Source: Hephaestia mangrovi (lineage in GTDB: Bacteria > Pseudomonadota > Alphaproteobacteria > Sphingomonadales > Sphingomonadaceae). Taken from it: DNA of 64,000 nt. The notes below the pieces were generated by a model. That model worked only from the letters and a program-made list of their open reading frames with translations. It had not been told where the DNA came from and did no database searches. Of the stretch, positions 55,616 to 64,000 are shown in pieces; within the stretch, counting starts at the first letter, position 1, and every line of letters starts with the position of its first letter. Made by a program: the position numbers and the translations under genes. The stretch covers positions 62,001 to 126,000 of the forward strand of contig NZ_JAINVU010000007.1 in assembly GCF_019880555.1 (NCBI RefSeq). The letters run 5' to 3'.

Positions 55616-58600
55616 TCACCGCTCCCTGATATTGGCGACCAAATTTCCGAGCGTGATTATCATCGCCGGCAGGAACAGGAGTACAAGCGGTACGGCTGCC
55701 GTGAGCCCGAAGATGATCGCCGTGGCGAGGGGGCGTTGCAGGCCTGCGCCGCGGCTGATGCCGAGAGCGAGCGGGGCGAGCGTGAGGATCGCGATCAGCG
55801 CCGACATCAGGATGGGCCGAAGCCGTTTGGCGCCGGCTTCGCGTAGCTGGGCGAGGTCGAGGGGGTGCGATCTATCGATCTCGGCGAGGAAGAAGATCAC
55901 CAGCTCGGTGACCATGCCGACCACCATCGTCAGCCCCATCAGCGCTGAGATGTCGAGCTCGATGCCGGTGATCCACAGGCCGAGCAGCACGGCGGCCGCC
56001 GACAGCAGCACGGTGACGATCGCCGAGAGGGTCCAGGCCAGGCGTTCGTAGAGGGACGTCAGCAGCAGCGCCGAGAGCAGCAATGCGGCGGCGAACACCA
56101 TCGACAGGTCGGCGAAGCTCTGCTGCTGCTGCTGGTAGAGGCCGCCATATTCGACGCGGATCGACGACGGCAGGTGGAGGCCCGCGATCGTCGCCCGCAC
56201 CGCCTTCATGCCGGAGCCGAGGTCACGGCCCTCGAGCCGCGCGGTCACATCGATGAACGGCGCGAGATCCTCGCGGGTGAGCTGCTTCTGGCCGGCCTCG
56301 ATCGACACCTGCGCGACCTGCGACACGCGCACGCCGTGGCCGTCGGGCGCGACCAGCACCAGCTGGCCGAGCTGCTCGGCGCGGCTGCGCAGGTCGGCAG
56401 GCGCCCGGACGCGGACGGTGACCAGCTGCTCGCCGATCCGCACCTGGGTGGCGGGCGTGCCGCCGATCATCGTCTCGAGCTGGCTGGCGACGCTGTCGGG
56501 ATCGAGGCCCTGCTGCGCGGCGCGCGCGGGATCGACCTTGATGGCGATGGCGTCGCCGGCGACCCGCAGGCCGTCGACCACCTCGACCACGCCTTGCACC
56601 TTGCCGATCGCGTCGCCGACCCGTTTGGCGGCCTGTTCGAGCTGGGCGTCGTCGTCGCCGAACAGCTTGACCTCGATCGGTTCGGGCACCGCGGTCAGGT
56701 CGCCGATCAGGTCCTCCATCAGCTGCGCGGTCTCGATGTCGATGCCGGGCACCTTCGCCTGGATGCGCTGGCGGATATCGGCCATCACCGCGTCGATCGG
56801 CCGGCGACTGCCGCCCTTCAGGCGGATGAAGTAATCGCCCTCGTCGGCTTCGGTCAGGCCGCCGCCGAGCTGCAGCCCGGTGCGCCGCGAATAGCTCGCG
56901 ACCTCGGGGGTCGCCATGATCACCTGCTCGATCTGTTTGAGGATGCGGTCGGTGTCGCTGAGCGCCGCGCCGGGCTGCGCGGTGTAGTCGAGGATGAACC
57001 CGCCTTCGTCCATCGCCGGCATGAACCCCGACGGCACGTGATGCCACGCGGCATAGCCGAGCACCGCCAGCCCGGCGGCGAGCAACGCCGCGAACAGCCC
57101 GGGCCGCGCCATCGAGCGCTCGAACGCGCGATGGTAGCCGTTGCCGATCCGCCCCATGAACCCGCCGGCGCGCTCCGCCGCCTCGGCGTCCTTCTCGCGC
57201 AGCCAGTGCGCCGAGACGAGCGGGATGATGAACCGCGCATAGAGCAGCGACAGGCCCAGCGCTGCGACCATGGTCAGCGCCAGCGCCTTGAAGAAGCCGC
57301 CGGTGACCCCGCTGATGAACGCCAGCGGCAGGAACACGATGATCGTCGCCGAGGTCGAGCCGAACAACGGCTTGCCCATCTCGCGCGCGGCGCCGAGCAG
57401 GCCGCGCACGCCGGTGGCGGTGCCTTCCTGCATCCGGCGCATGATGTGTTCGAGCATCACTACGGCGTCGTCGACGACGAGGCCAACCGCGGCGGCCATG
57501 CCGCCCAGCGTCATCATGTTGAAGCTCATGCCGAGCGCGCGCAGGATCAGGCAGGTGCCGGCAAGCACCGCCGGCAGCATCAGCCCGGTGATCACCATCA
57601 ACCGGCCCGAACGCAGGAACAGGAACAGCACCAGCCCGGCGAGCAGGGCGCCGAGCAGGATCGCGTCGCGCACCGCGTTGGCGGCGCCGGTGACCAGCTC
57701 GGACTGGTCGTAGAACGGCGTCACCGTGACGCTGGGCGGCAGGCCGAGGCTGGCGAGCTTGGCGTTGACGTCGTGCGCGATGCGCACGGTGTCACCGCTC
57801 AGCGACTGACGGATGTTGACCAGCACCGCGCGCCGGCCGTTCGAGGTGACCGCGGTGAAGTGTGGCTCGACCGAGGGCTTGATCGTGGCGACCTGGCCCA
57901 ATGTGACCACCCCGGCGCCGCTGCCGGTCGCCGCCTTGACCGGGGTTGCGGCGAGATCGGCCATCGAGGCGATGCGGTTCTGGGCCAGCACCAGGTAGAG
58001 CCGGTGCTTGTCCTCGATCCGGCCGAGCCCGCGCACGACATTGGCCTTGCCGAGGGTGGCGGCGATATCGTCGACGCTGACGCCAAGCGCCTGGGCGCGC
58101 GCGGGATCGACATCGACCGCGAACTCGCGCGGCGCGCCGCCGAGCACGTCAACCGCGGCGACGCCCTTCACCGCGATCAATGCGGGGCGGATCTTGAGGT
58201 CGGCGATCTGGCGCAGCGCCTCCTGATCGAGCGAGTTGGAGGTGAGCGCGATGCCGAGGATCGGGAAGATCGTCGGGTCCGATCGCCGCACGTCGAACCG
58301 CGTGCCGGCGGGCAAATCGGGCAGCGTCGTCGCCAGCGCGCCCTGGGTCGCCAGCGTCGCGGCGACCATGTCCTGCCCCCAGTTGAAGTTGAGATCGATC
58401 TCCGCCGAGCCGCGGCTGGTGGTCGAGCGGATCTTGGTGACGCCGGGCACGCCGCGCAGCGCCAGCTCGATCGGCCGGGTGATCTGCGCAGTCATCTGCG
58501 CCGCGTCGCGCTCGCCGGCGTCGATCGACACGACGACGCGCGGGTAATCGATATGCGGGAACAGGCTGACCGGCATCTTCAGCGCCGCGACCAGCCCGCC

Positions 58601-58663
58601 CAACGTCAGCAGGATCGCGGCGAGCCACAGGGCGCGCGCATGATCGGCGAGCGAGCGCTTCAT
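55616..58663 (-). CDS. RND-family efflux transporter
   Basis: A 1015-residue inner-membrane pump with the RND layout: helix 1, large periplasmic porter domain, helices 2-6, a second porter domain, helices 8-12. Helix 4 contains VGLVVDDAVVMLEHI, with the pair of Asp residues of AcrB-type (HAE) pumps rather than the CusA helix-4 pattern. Although beside copper genes, it therefore looks more like a drug or organic-compound pump. It is the last gene of the operon and overlaps the adaptor stop by ATGA. Confidence 0.92.
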   Translation of the reverse strand: MKRSLADHARALWLAAILLTLGGLVAALKMPVSLFPHIDYPRVVVSIDAGERDAAQMTAQITRPIELALRGVPGVTKIRSTTSRGSAEIDLNFNWGQDMVAATLATQGALATTLPDLPAGTRFDVRRSDPTIFPILGIALTSNSLDQEALRQIADLKIRPALIAVKGVAAVDVLGGAPREFAVDVDPARAQALGVSVDDIAATLGKANVVRGLGRIEDKHRLYLVLAQNRIASMADLAATPVKAATGSGAGVVTLGQVATIKPSVEPHFTAVTSNGRRAVLVNIRQSLSGDTVRIAHDVNAKLASLGLPPSVTVTPFYDQSELVTGAANAVRDAILLGALLAGLVLFLFLRSGRLMVITGLMLPAVLAGTCLILRALGMSFNMMTLGGMAAAVGLVVDDAVVMLEHIMRRMQEGTATGVRGLLGAAREMGKPLFGSTSATIIVFLPLAFISGVTGGFFKALALTMVAALGLSLLYARFIIPLVSAHWLREKDAEAAERAGGFMGRIGNGYHRAFERSMARPGLFAALLAAGLAVLGYAAWHHVPSGFMPAMDEGGFILDYTAQPGAALSDTDRILKQIEQVIMATPEVASYSRRTGLQLGGGLTEADEGDYFIRLKGGSRRPIDAVMADIRQRIQAKVPGIDIETAQLMEDLIGDLTAVPEPIEVKLFGDDDAQLEQAAKRVGDAIGKVQGVVEVVDGLRVAGDAIAIKVDPARAAQQGLDPDSVASQLETMIGGTPATQVRIGEQLVTVRVRAPADLRSRAEQLGQLVLVAPDGHGVRVSQVAQVSIEAGQKQLTREDLAPFIDVTARLEGRDLGSGMKAVRATIAGLHLPSSIRVEYGGLYQQQQQSFADLSMVFAAALLLSALLLTSLYERLAWTLSAIVTVLLSAAAVLLGLWITGIELDISALMGLTMVVGMVTELVIFFLAEIDRSHPLDLAQLREAGAKRLRPILMSALIAILTLAPLALGISRGAGLQRPLATAIIFGLTAAVPLVLLFLPAMIITLGNLVANIRER

Positions 58664-59682
58664 CTAGTGCGCACCTTCATGCCGTCTTCGAGCGCGGTGC
58701 CGCCCTGGGTCACCACCTTGTCGCCGGCCGCGACGCCCTTGGTGATGGCGATGCGGTCGCCGGTGATCGGGCCGGTGGCGACGTCGTGGCGATGCGCGAC
58801 CCCGCCGGCGACGACGAACACATAAGGCTGCCCGCCGTCATCGAGCAGCGCGACATAAGGGATGGTCAGGGCCTGGGTGCTCGCCCCCGTCGTCACGATG
58901 CCGCTCAGCGTCTCGCCCGCCGCGATGCCTGAGCTGGCAGGCAGCGGCGCGTAGATCGACGCCAACCGGGTCTGCGGATCGACCACCGGATCGACCGACT
59001 GGACGCCGACCTCAACGGCCGCACTGCCGTCATCGCTGGTGATGCGGATCGGCGTGCCCGGACGGACCGACCGCGCGACGGTCGGATCGGCGCCGAAATG
59101 GCCGCGCAGGTCGCCCAGCCGGGCCAGTGTCGCGACATTGGTGCCGGCCGGCACGAGATCGCCGACCTGGTTGGCGACCGCCTGCACCACCCCGGCAGCC
59201 GGCGCCCGCAGGGTCAACGCCCCGGCGCGCCGACGCATCGACCGCGCAAGCGCGTCGGCGCTTTGCGCGGCGGCGCGCGCGGTCTCGACATCGGCGTCGC
59301 TGGCCAGCCCGTCGCCGCGCAGCCGCTGCGCGCGCGCCAGCGCCTTGTCGGCCGCCGCCGCGTCCGACGCCGCCTTCGCCAGATCGACCCGCGTGGTCGG
59401 GCTCGGGATCAGCACCACCACCGCCTGACCGCCAGACACATGCGTGCCCACCGGCGCCACGATCCGGTTCACCGTCGCCTCCGCCGGCGCCGCCAGCGCC
59501 ATCACCCCGGACGGCCCCGCCTCGGCCGCACCATATAACGTCACCGTCCTCGTCACCGCGCCCTGCTCGACCGTCCCCAGCGACACCAAAGCCACCGGAT
59601 CCGACGCGTCATCTGATTGGTCGCTACCGCTCGAACAGGCGGCGACGAGCAGCAGTGGGACGAGGAAGGTCGATCGGATCAT
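58660..59682 (-). CDS. RND periplasmic adaptor (membrane fusion protein, lipoprotein)
   Basis: A 340-residue HlyD-family protein: lipobox VAAC, lipoyl half (VNRIVAPVGTHVSGGQAVVVL), helical hairpin (ALARAQRLRGDGLASDADVETARAAAQ), the second lipoyl half (LTLRAPAAGVVQAV), beta-barrel and membrane-proximal domains. It couples the pump to the outer-membrane protein. The ATG at 59682 forms ATGA with the upstream gene's stop; the ATG three codons earlier is less likely. Confidence 0.9.
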   Translation of the reverse strand: MIRSTFLVPLLLVAACSSGSDQSDDASDPVALVSLGTVEQGAVTRTVTLYGAAEAGPSGVMALAAPAEATVNRIVAPVGTHVSGGQAVVVLIPSPTTRVDLAKAASDAAAADKALARAQRLRGDGLASDADVETARAAAQSADALARSMRRRAGALTLRAPAAGVVQAVANQVGDLVPAGTNVATLARLGDLRGHFGADPTVARSVRPGTPIRITSDDGSAAVEVGVQSVDPVVDPQTRLASIYAPLPASSGIAAGETLSGIVTTGASTQALTIPYVALLDDGGQPYVFVVAGGVAHRHDVATGPITGDRIAITKGVAAGDKVVTQGGTALEDGMKVRTR

Positions 59683-61025
59683 TGCGGCCATGTCTGTCTC
59701 GGGGTTCCGGTGAGGAGTTCGAGCGCGATCGTCTGTTCGCGGATCGCTTCGTCGGATTGGGCGAGCAGCGTCTGCTGATCGCGCAGGCTCTGCTCGGCGG
59801 TCTCGGCGGCCGCGTCGGCGAGGTCGCCGCGGGTCGCCGCGCGGCGCGTCGCCGTCGCATAGCGTTCGAGCGACGGCAGGTTCGCCGCCGCGGCATCGCG
59901 CTGCTTGCGCGCGATCGCGATGCCCTCGACCGCGGCGGCGATGTCGGCGCGGGTCTGGAACAGCCGCGCGTCATATTCGGCCTTGAGCTGGGCGCGGGTG
60001 GCGCGCTCGATCGCGATGCCGCCGCGATTGCGGTTCCACAGCGGCAGGGTGAAATCGACCGTCGGGCCGAGAATCTTGTTGCCGGTGGTGTCGCGGGTCG
60101 CGTCGAGCGTCAGGTTGAGCGACGGGAACTGATCGAGGATCGCCTTGTGGACCGCGGCTTCCTGCGCGGCATAGCCGGCGCGCAGCGCGGCAAGATCGGC
60201 GCGCTTGTCCCGCGCGAGCGCGAACAGCGCGCCCGGGTCCGGCGGTGGAGCAGGCAGCGCCGGTTCGGTAAGCTGGAGCTGGGTCGTCGGCGGCAGGCCG
60301 AGCAGCTTGTCGAGCTCGCTGCGGGCGGTGGCGAGGCTCGCCTGATCGGTCCTGAGCTTGGTTTCGGCATCGTAGGCCGCGGTGCGTGCAGCCTGCGCGC
60401 GATCGGCGGCAATGTCGCCACGGCCGAGCGCATCGAGCGTGTGGCGAAGCAGTGCCTGTTGCGCGGTCAGCGTCTGCTGTTCAAGCGCGACGCTGCGCTG
60501 GAGACCAAGGACGCGCACCGCCTGGATACGCGCCTGTCCGGCGGTCTGCCATTCCGCCCAGGCGAGATCGAGCCGCACCTGTTCCGCTTGCGCGCGCGCC
60601 TGCTGCAGCTTCACGCCGCGGGTGCGCAGCGCGTTGATGTCGAGCCCCAGCGCCCCGACCAGCTCGGTCAGCGGATCGGGCCCGGACAGGATCGGATGCA
60701 CGCCGGCGCTGAAGGTCGGATCGGGCAACAGCCGCGCGGCGAATACCTGCGCGTCGGCGACCCCGGCCTTGGCGCGCAATGCCTTCAAATCGGGATTCGC
60801 GATCACCGCGATGGTGGCGATAGCGTCGGGATCGAGTGGCGCGGAGAGGTCGATGACGGTCGGCGACAGATACGGTCGCTCGATCCCCGCTGCCGCCCGG
60901 GCGAGCGTCGCCGAAGTCGGTGCGTCGAGCACGTCCGGCGTCCCGCTCAGCGGATGCGGCGCATAGCTGGCGCAGGCGGCGAGCGGCAACATCGCCGCTG
61001 CCCAGAACAATCCCTTGCTGGTCAT
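59679..61025 (-). CDS. TolC-family outer membrane efflux lipoprotein
   Basis: A 448-residue protein with lipobox LAAC, then two long helical repeats typical of OEP/TolC proteins (AQAEQVRLDLAWAEWQTAGQ, ALGRGDIAADRAQAARTAAYD, KQRDAAAANLPSLERYATA, LADAAAETAEQSLRDQQTLL). It forms the outer-membrane channel of the RND system. Overlaps the kinase stop by ATGA and the adaptor start by the same pattern. Confidence 0.9.
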   Translation of the reverse strand: MTSKGLFWAAAMLPLAACASYAPHPLSGTPDVLDAPTSATLARAAAGIERPYLSPTVIDLSAPLDPDAIATIAVIANPDLKALRAKAGVADAQVFAARLLPDPTFSAGVHPILSGPDPLTELVGALGLDINALRTRGVKLQQARAQAEQVRLDLAWAEWQTAGQARIQAVRVLGLQRSVALEQQTLTAQQALLRHTLDALGRGDIAADRAQAARTAAYDAETKLRTDQASLATARSELDKLLGLPPTTQLQLTEPALPAPPPDPGALFALARDKRADLAALRAGYAAQEAAVHKAILDQFPSLNLTLDATRDTTGNKILGPTVDFTLPLWNRNRGGIAIERATRAQLKAEYDARLFQTRADIAAAVEGIAIARKQRDAAAANLPSLERYATATRRAATRGDLADAAAETAEQSLRDQQTLLAQSDEAIREQTIALELLTGTPRQTWPQ

Positions 61026-62374
61026 TCGGCAAGTCTCGGCAAGACGAGGGTGACGCGCAAGCCGGGCTCGTTGGAGTCGATCGCCACGTCGCCGCCATGC
61101 GCGCGCGCGACCGCAACGACGAGGTTGAGGCCGAGGCCGTGCCCCGGCGTGCCCCGGCTGCTGTCGAGCCGGGCGAAGCGCCGCGTGATCAATTCGCGAT
61201 CGTCGGTGGCGACGCCGGGGCCGTCATCGGCAACCGACAGTCGGATCCAGTCGGCGTTCGCTTCCGCCATGACAACGATATGGGTGCCGGGCGGCGTATG
61301 GGTTTGCGCGTTGTCGAGCAGGTTGATCAGCGCCTGGGCGAGCAGTTCCCGATCGCCGTTGAGCGCCAGACCCGGCTCCACCTCGCAATCGATCGAGCGG
61401 CCGCCATCGGCGACCGGCGGCGCGTAGCTGTCGCAAAGGTCGGCCACCAGCTCGGTGACGTCGACCCGCGCGAACGTGCGCTTCAGCGCGCCACCTTCGA
61501 CCTCCGCGATGCGCAGGATCGCCGCGAACAGCTTGAGCAGCTCGTCGCTCCGGGCGATCGCGCGCTTGAGGCCGGTTCGATAGGCGGCGAGATCGCGCGG
61601 CCCGTCGAGCGCCTCTTCGAGGCCGCTGCGCATTCGTGCGAGCGGCGTGCGGAGATCATGGGCAACGTCGCTCGATACCTGCCGGAGGTTTTCGAGCAAC
61701 TGGGCGATGCGATCGAGCATTGCGTTCAGCGCGAGCGCGAGCTGATCGAATTCGTCCTCTCGCGCGCTGATCGGCATGCGCCGGTCGAGATCGCCGGTGA
61801 CGATCGCCTGTGCCGTCCCGCTGATACGTCCGAGCCGCTTGCGCAGATAGCCGCCAAGCATCAACGCACCCGCCGCACCGACCAGCACCACCAGCACCAG
61901 CGCGCCGCTGAACAGCGCAAGGATGGTGCTGTCGATCCGTTCGAGTTCTTCGGGGTCGCGGGCGACGACAAGGCGGTAGCCGCCCGGTAGGTCGGTCGCG
62001 AAGGCGCGTGCCGGATCGGGACCTTCCACGGGGTCGTTGAAGATAATGTTGCGGAATCCGGTAAGCGGCCGGGTCGTATCGAGCGCACCGGCGATGCGGC
62101 GCCCGGCCCGATCGAACAGCGCATAGCCGAAGCCGTTGGTCGCGCTGCTCACCTCGCGCGCGGCGATCGTTTCGGTGAGGTCGCCAAGTCCCTCGTCGCG
62201 GAAATCGGCGACCAGCGCCGCGCTTTCCTCGGCGATCGCGGCATCCTGCTGGCGCCGGAAATCGGCGTCGGCGGCGACGTAGACGATCGCGCCGAGCAGC
62301 ACGATCGCCAGCGCGAACCCGGCCGAATAGGTAAAGGCTATGCGATAGGCGGCGCTCGCGAACAGCTTAGTCAT
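61022..62374 (-). CDS. sensor histidine kinase
   Basis: A 450-residue membrane kinase. Two membrane segments (about 15-33 and 150-172) flank a 115-residue periplasmic sensor; then HAMP (KRLGRISGTAQAIVTGDLDRR), HisKA with the phosphorylated His in SSDVAHDLRTPLARM, and an ATP-binding domain (INLLDNAQTHTPPG, VADDGPGV, GHGLGLNLV). The ATG at 62374 overlaps the response regulator end by eight bases; the longer extension was rejected. The signal is unknown; it probably controls the downstream efflux genes. Confidence 0.92.
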   Translation of the reverse strand: MTKLFASAAYRIAFTYSAGFALAIVLLGAIVYVAADADFRRQQDAAIAEESAALVADFRDEGLGDLTETIAAREVSSATNGFGYALFDRAGRRIAGALDTTRPLTGFRNIIFNDPVEGPDPARAFATDLPGGYRLVVARDPEELERIDSTILALFSGALVLVVLVGAAGALMLGGYLRKRLGRISGTAQAIVTGDLDRRMPISAREDEFDQLALALNAMLDRIAQLLENLRQVSSDVAHDLRTPLARMRSGLEEALDGPRDLAAYRTGLKRAIARSDELLKLFAAILRIAEVEGGALKRTFARVDVTELVADLCDSYAPPVADGGRSIDCEVEPGLALNGDRELLAQALINLLDNAQTHTPPGTHIVVMAEANADWIRLSVADDGPGVATDDRELITRRFARLDSSRGTPGHGLGLNLVVAVARAHGGDVAIDSNEPGLRVTLVLPRLAE

Positions 62375-63044
62375 GCGGCCGCATTCGATAGCCGATCCCG
62401 CGCAATGTCTCGATCGGATCATGATCGAAGCCGCGGTTGAGCTTCGACCGCAGCCGGCTCAGGTGGCTTTCGACGATGTTGGTCTGCGGGTCGAAATGAA
62501 AGCCCCAGACCTGTTCGAGGAACATCGTGCGGGTGACGACCTTGCCGGCATGCCGCATCAGCACTTCGAGGAGCGCGAATTCACGCGGCTGCAGATGCAC
62601 CTCGTGGCCACCGCGCCGCACCTCGCGCTTGAGCACGTCGAGCGTCACGTCGCCGACCTCGATCCGCGTCACCACGTCGCTGATCGGCGGCCGTCGGCCG
62701 AGCGCGGCGAGCCGCGCGGCGAGCTCGGCGAAGGCGAAGGGCTTGACCAGATAATCGTCGGCGCCGGCGTCAAGACCCGACACGCGATCGGCGATGCCGC
62801 CCAGCGCCGTCAGCATCAGCACCGGCGTCGTCACCCCCGCCGCGCGCCACCGCTTGAGAATCTCGACACCGTCGAGGCCGGGCAGCATGCGGTCGAGCAC
62901 GACCAGATCGAAGGTCTCGGTGGTGCCGACGTGCAGCGCATCCTCACCCGCCCCGACCCGCGAGACGACATGGCCGAGCTCGGTCAGGCCGCGCTCGACG
63001 AACCCGGCGGTTTCGGCATCATCTTCGGCAATCAGGATGCGCAT
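62367..63044 (-). CDS. OmpR-family response regulator
   Basis: A 225-residue regulator: receiver domain with acidic pair Asp8/Asp9, phospho-acceptor Asp51 (LVVLDRMLPGLDG) and DYLVKPFAF, then a winged helix (LQPREFALLEVLMRHAGKVV, VESHLSRLRSKL, RGIGYRM). It heads the operon regulator-kinase-TolC-adaptor-RND. ATG 63044 begins MRILIAEDD; the upstream extension has no support. Resemblance to CusR/QseB-type regulators does not fix the signal. Confidence 0.93.
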   Translation of the reverse strand: MRILIAEDDAETAGFVERGLTELGHVVSRVGAGEDALHVGTTETFDLVVLDRMLPGLDGVEILKRWRAAGVTTPVLMLTALGGIADRVSGLDAGADDYLVKPFAFAELAARLAALGRRPPISDVVTRIEVGDVTLDVLKREVRRGGHEVHLQPREFALLEVLMRHAGKVVTRTMFLEQVWGFHFDPQTNIVESHLSRLRSKLNRGFDHDPIETLRGIGYRMRPHD

Positions 63045-63112
63045 CGGCCATCGCGCTCGCGAAACAGGAAGTGACAAGCCCAGCCGCCTTACCCAATGCG
63101 GCGGATCGAGGC

Positions 63113-63141
63113 GTATAAAACTTCCCAATGTTGATGAACAA
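63113..63141 (-). promoter_or_regulatory. promoter of the two-component/efflux operon
   Basis: On the reverse strand TTGTTC (63136-63141) and TTATAC (63113-63118) are separated by exactly 17 bases, about 70 bases before the response regulator ATG. The spacer holds one copy of a 10-base element (TTCCCAATGT at 63122-63131) whose exact complement lies at 63180-63189. Confidence 0.55.
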
Positions 63142-63189
63142 GCTACGGCGGCGTTCAGGCCAGGATGACCGGGCCGGCGACATTGGGAA
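63122..63189. repeat. 10-bp inverted repeat pair in the divergent region
   Basis: TTCCCAATGT (63122-63131) and ACATTGGGAA (63180-63189) are exact complements 48 bases apart. The second abuts TATAAT at 63192-63197, a -10-like hexamer facing the TonB receptor. The pair could be sites of the response regulator controlling both directions, which is inference. Confidence 0.45.
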
Positions 63190-63374
63190 CATATAATCTA
63201 GCTGAACCCGCAGGATTATTCGCGATTTCCTAGCGGGTTGCACTGCCCCGCATCGGCGCCCCGACCGACTGCAATTCAGACGTCACGAACTGGCAACCAG
63301 AGCGTCATGATCGGTGCGCAGCCCCCGCGCCGCATGCCGTCCATCCGGGCGAGCCAAAAAAGGGGGAAAGAGCC

Positions 63375-64000
63375 GTGCCGACCCGAACTCTCCTGTTCCT
63401 GACGACCGCGCTTGCCATGACGAGCGCAGCGCAAGCCGCCACGCCGCCCCAGTCGAGCAGCGGCAACGACATCGTCGTCACCGGAACCCGTGAACAGGCG
63501 ACAGCGCTCAAGAAGAATGCCGCGGTCGTGCTCGACGCGCGATCATCGCAGGAAATTCGCTCGCTGCCCGACGTCAACGCCGCCGAGGCGCTGCAGCGGA
63601 TTCCCGGCATCCAGATGGAATCGGACACCGGCGAGGGCCGCTTCGTCAACATCCGCGGCCTCGACGCCGATCTCAACGCCGCGACCTATGACGGCGTGCG
63701 GCTGACCGCGTCGAACCCGGCGACGCCGCAGGGCGGCGGCCGCGCCGTCGCGTTCGATGCCTTCCCCTCGGGCATGCTGGGGGGCATCGAGGTGATCAAG
63801 ACGTTGACCCCCGACATGGATGCCGAAGGGCTGGGCGGCGTCGTCAACATCCTGCCGCGCGCCATCCCCGAAGGTAACACCACCGTGCTCGATGCGGAGG
63901 GCGGCGTCGGCTACGAGCCATTGCGCGGCACCGCCCGCTATCAGGGCGACATGACGGCCGGGGCCACGTTCGGCGATGGCATGTTCAGCCTGATCGGCTC
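63375..64000 (+). CDS. TonB-dependent receptor (partial, cut by right edge)
   Basis: The first 208 residues of a TonB-dependent receptor. It starts with GTG at 63375 after AGGGGGAAAGAG. Signal peptide (LFLTTALAMTSAAQA), TonB box NDIVVTGTR at 31-39, and plug domain (VNAAEALQRIPGIQ, RFVNIRGLDADLN, IEVIKTLTPDMDAEGLGGVVN) are visible. The last motif is typical of large carbohydrate-type receptors in Caulobacter and sphingomonads. No substrate can be told. Confidence 0.9.
   Translation, partial: MPTRTLLFLTTALAMTSAAQAATPPQSSSGNDIVVTGTREQATALKKNAAVVLDARSSQEIRSLPDVNAAEALQRIPGIQMESDTGEGRFVNIRGLDADLNAATYDGVRLTASNPATPQGGGRAVAFDAFPSGMLGGIEVIKTLTPDMDAEGLGGVVNILPRAIPEGNTTVLDAEGGVGYEPLRGTARYQGDMTAGATFGDGMFSLIG

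Noticed and set aside
56174..58825. 883-codon open frame on the + strand opposite the RND pump
   Set aside because: Arg/His-rich translation without recognisable motifs; the reverse strand is an unmistakable RND protein.

Overview
This GC-rich window is from an alphaproteobacterium of the Sphingomonas/Novosphingobium type. Pointers are the many TonB-dependent receptors (six, one cut by the right edge), an enolase-superfamily mannonate dehydratase aligning with one residue offset to the Novosphingobium enzyme as I remember it, alginate lyases of the kind known from sphingomonads, and dense operons whose genes overlap by ATGA or TGATG. I see no transposase, phage or CRISPR sequence. One tRNA gene is present.

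Region by region. (1) 1-15,900: a uronate-polysaccharide locus. Two FCD-type GntR regulators, a GH105 unsaturated glycuronyl hydrolase, ManD and a DUF4861 protein lie left of a TonB receptor and a five-gene overlapping operon (PL6 alginate lyase, PL17 oligoalginate lyase, MFS uronate importer, SDR that probably reduces DEH to KDG, SGNH acetylesterase). (2) 16,223-24,001: tRNA-Gly(CCC), then a peptide locus: dipeptide epimerase, XRE-cupin regulator, TonB receptor, membrane-anchored SxxK serine hydrolase and a POT transporter with a degenerate ExxER motif. (3) 23,968-25,904: branched-chain amino-acid dehydrogenase with a small ACT-like protein and a divergent Lrp regulator. (4) 25,939-31,982: De Ley-Doudoroff galactose catabolism: galactose dehydrogenase, KDPGal aldolase, KDGal kinase, a vSGLT-like Na+/galactose symporter and an IlvD/EDD sugar-acid dehydratase. 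(5) 32,201-40,786: ECF sigma factor, FecR anti-sigma factor, two paralogous TonB receptors (one with an STN signalling domain) and a periplasmic GH37 trehalase. (6) 40,903-52,163: a twelve-gene respiratory operon, actABCDEF (alternative complex III), a small membrane protein, SCO, and an A2-type caa3 oxidase coxBACD. (7) 52,407-55,534: copper resistance genes copA, copB and a Met/His-rich periplasmic protein behind a perfect CsoR-like palindrome. (8) 55,616-63,044: response regulator, sensor kinase, TolC-type protein, adaptor and RND pump in one operon. (9) From 63,375: start of another TonB receptor.

How they fit together. Alginate would be cut by PL6 and PL17 to the unsaturated monomer, imported by the MFS protein and reduced to KDG; ManD also makes KDG. 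No KDG kinase is visible here, so the lower pathway must be elsewhere unless the DgoK/DgoA pair of the galactose cluster is lenient. The SCO protein and the copper genes sit directly beside a Cu-dependent oxidase, which makes copper supply and copper defence neighbours. All functions are inferred from translated motifs and gene order; no database search was run.
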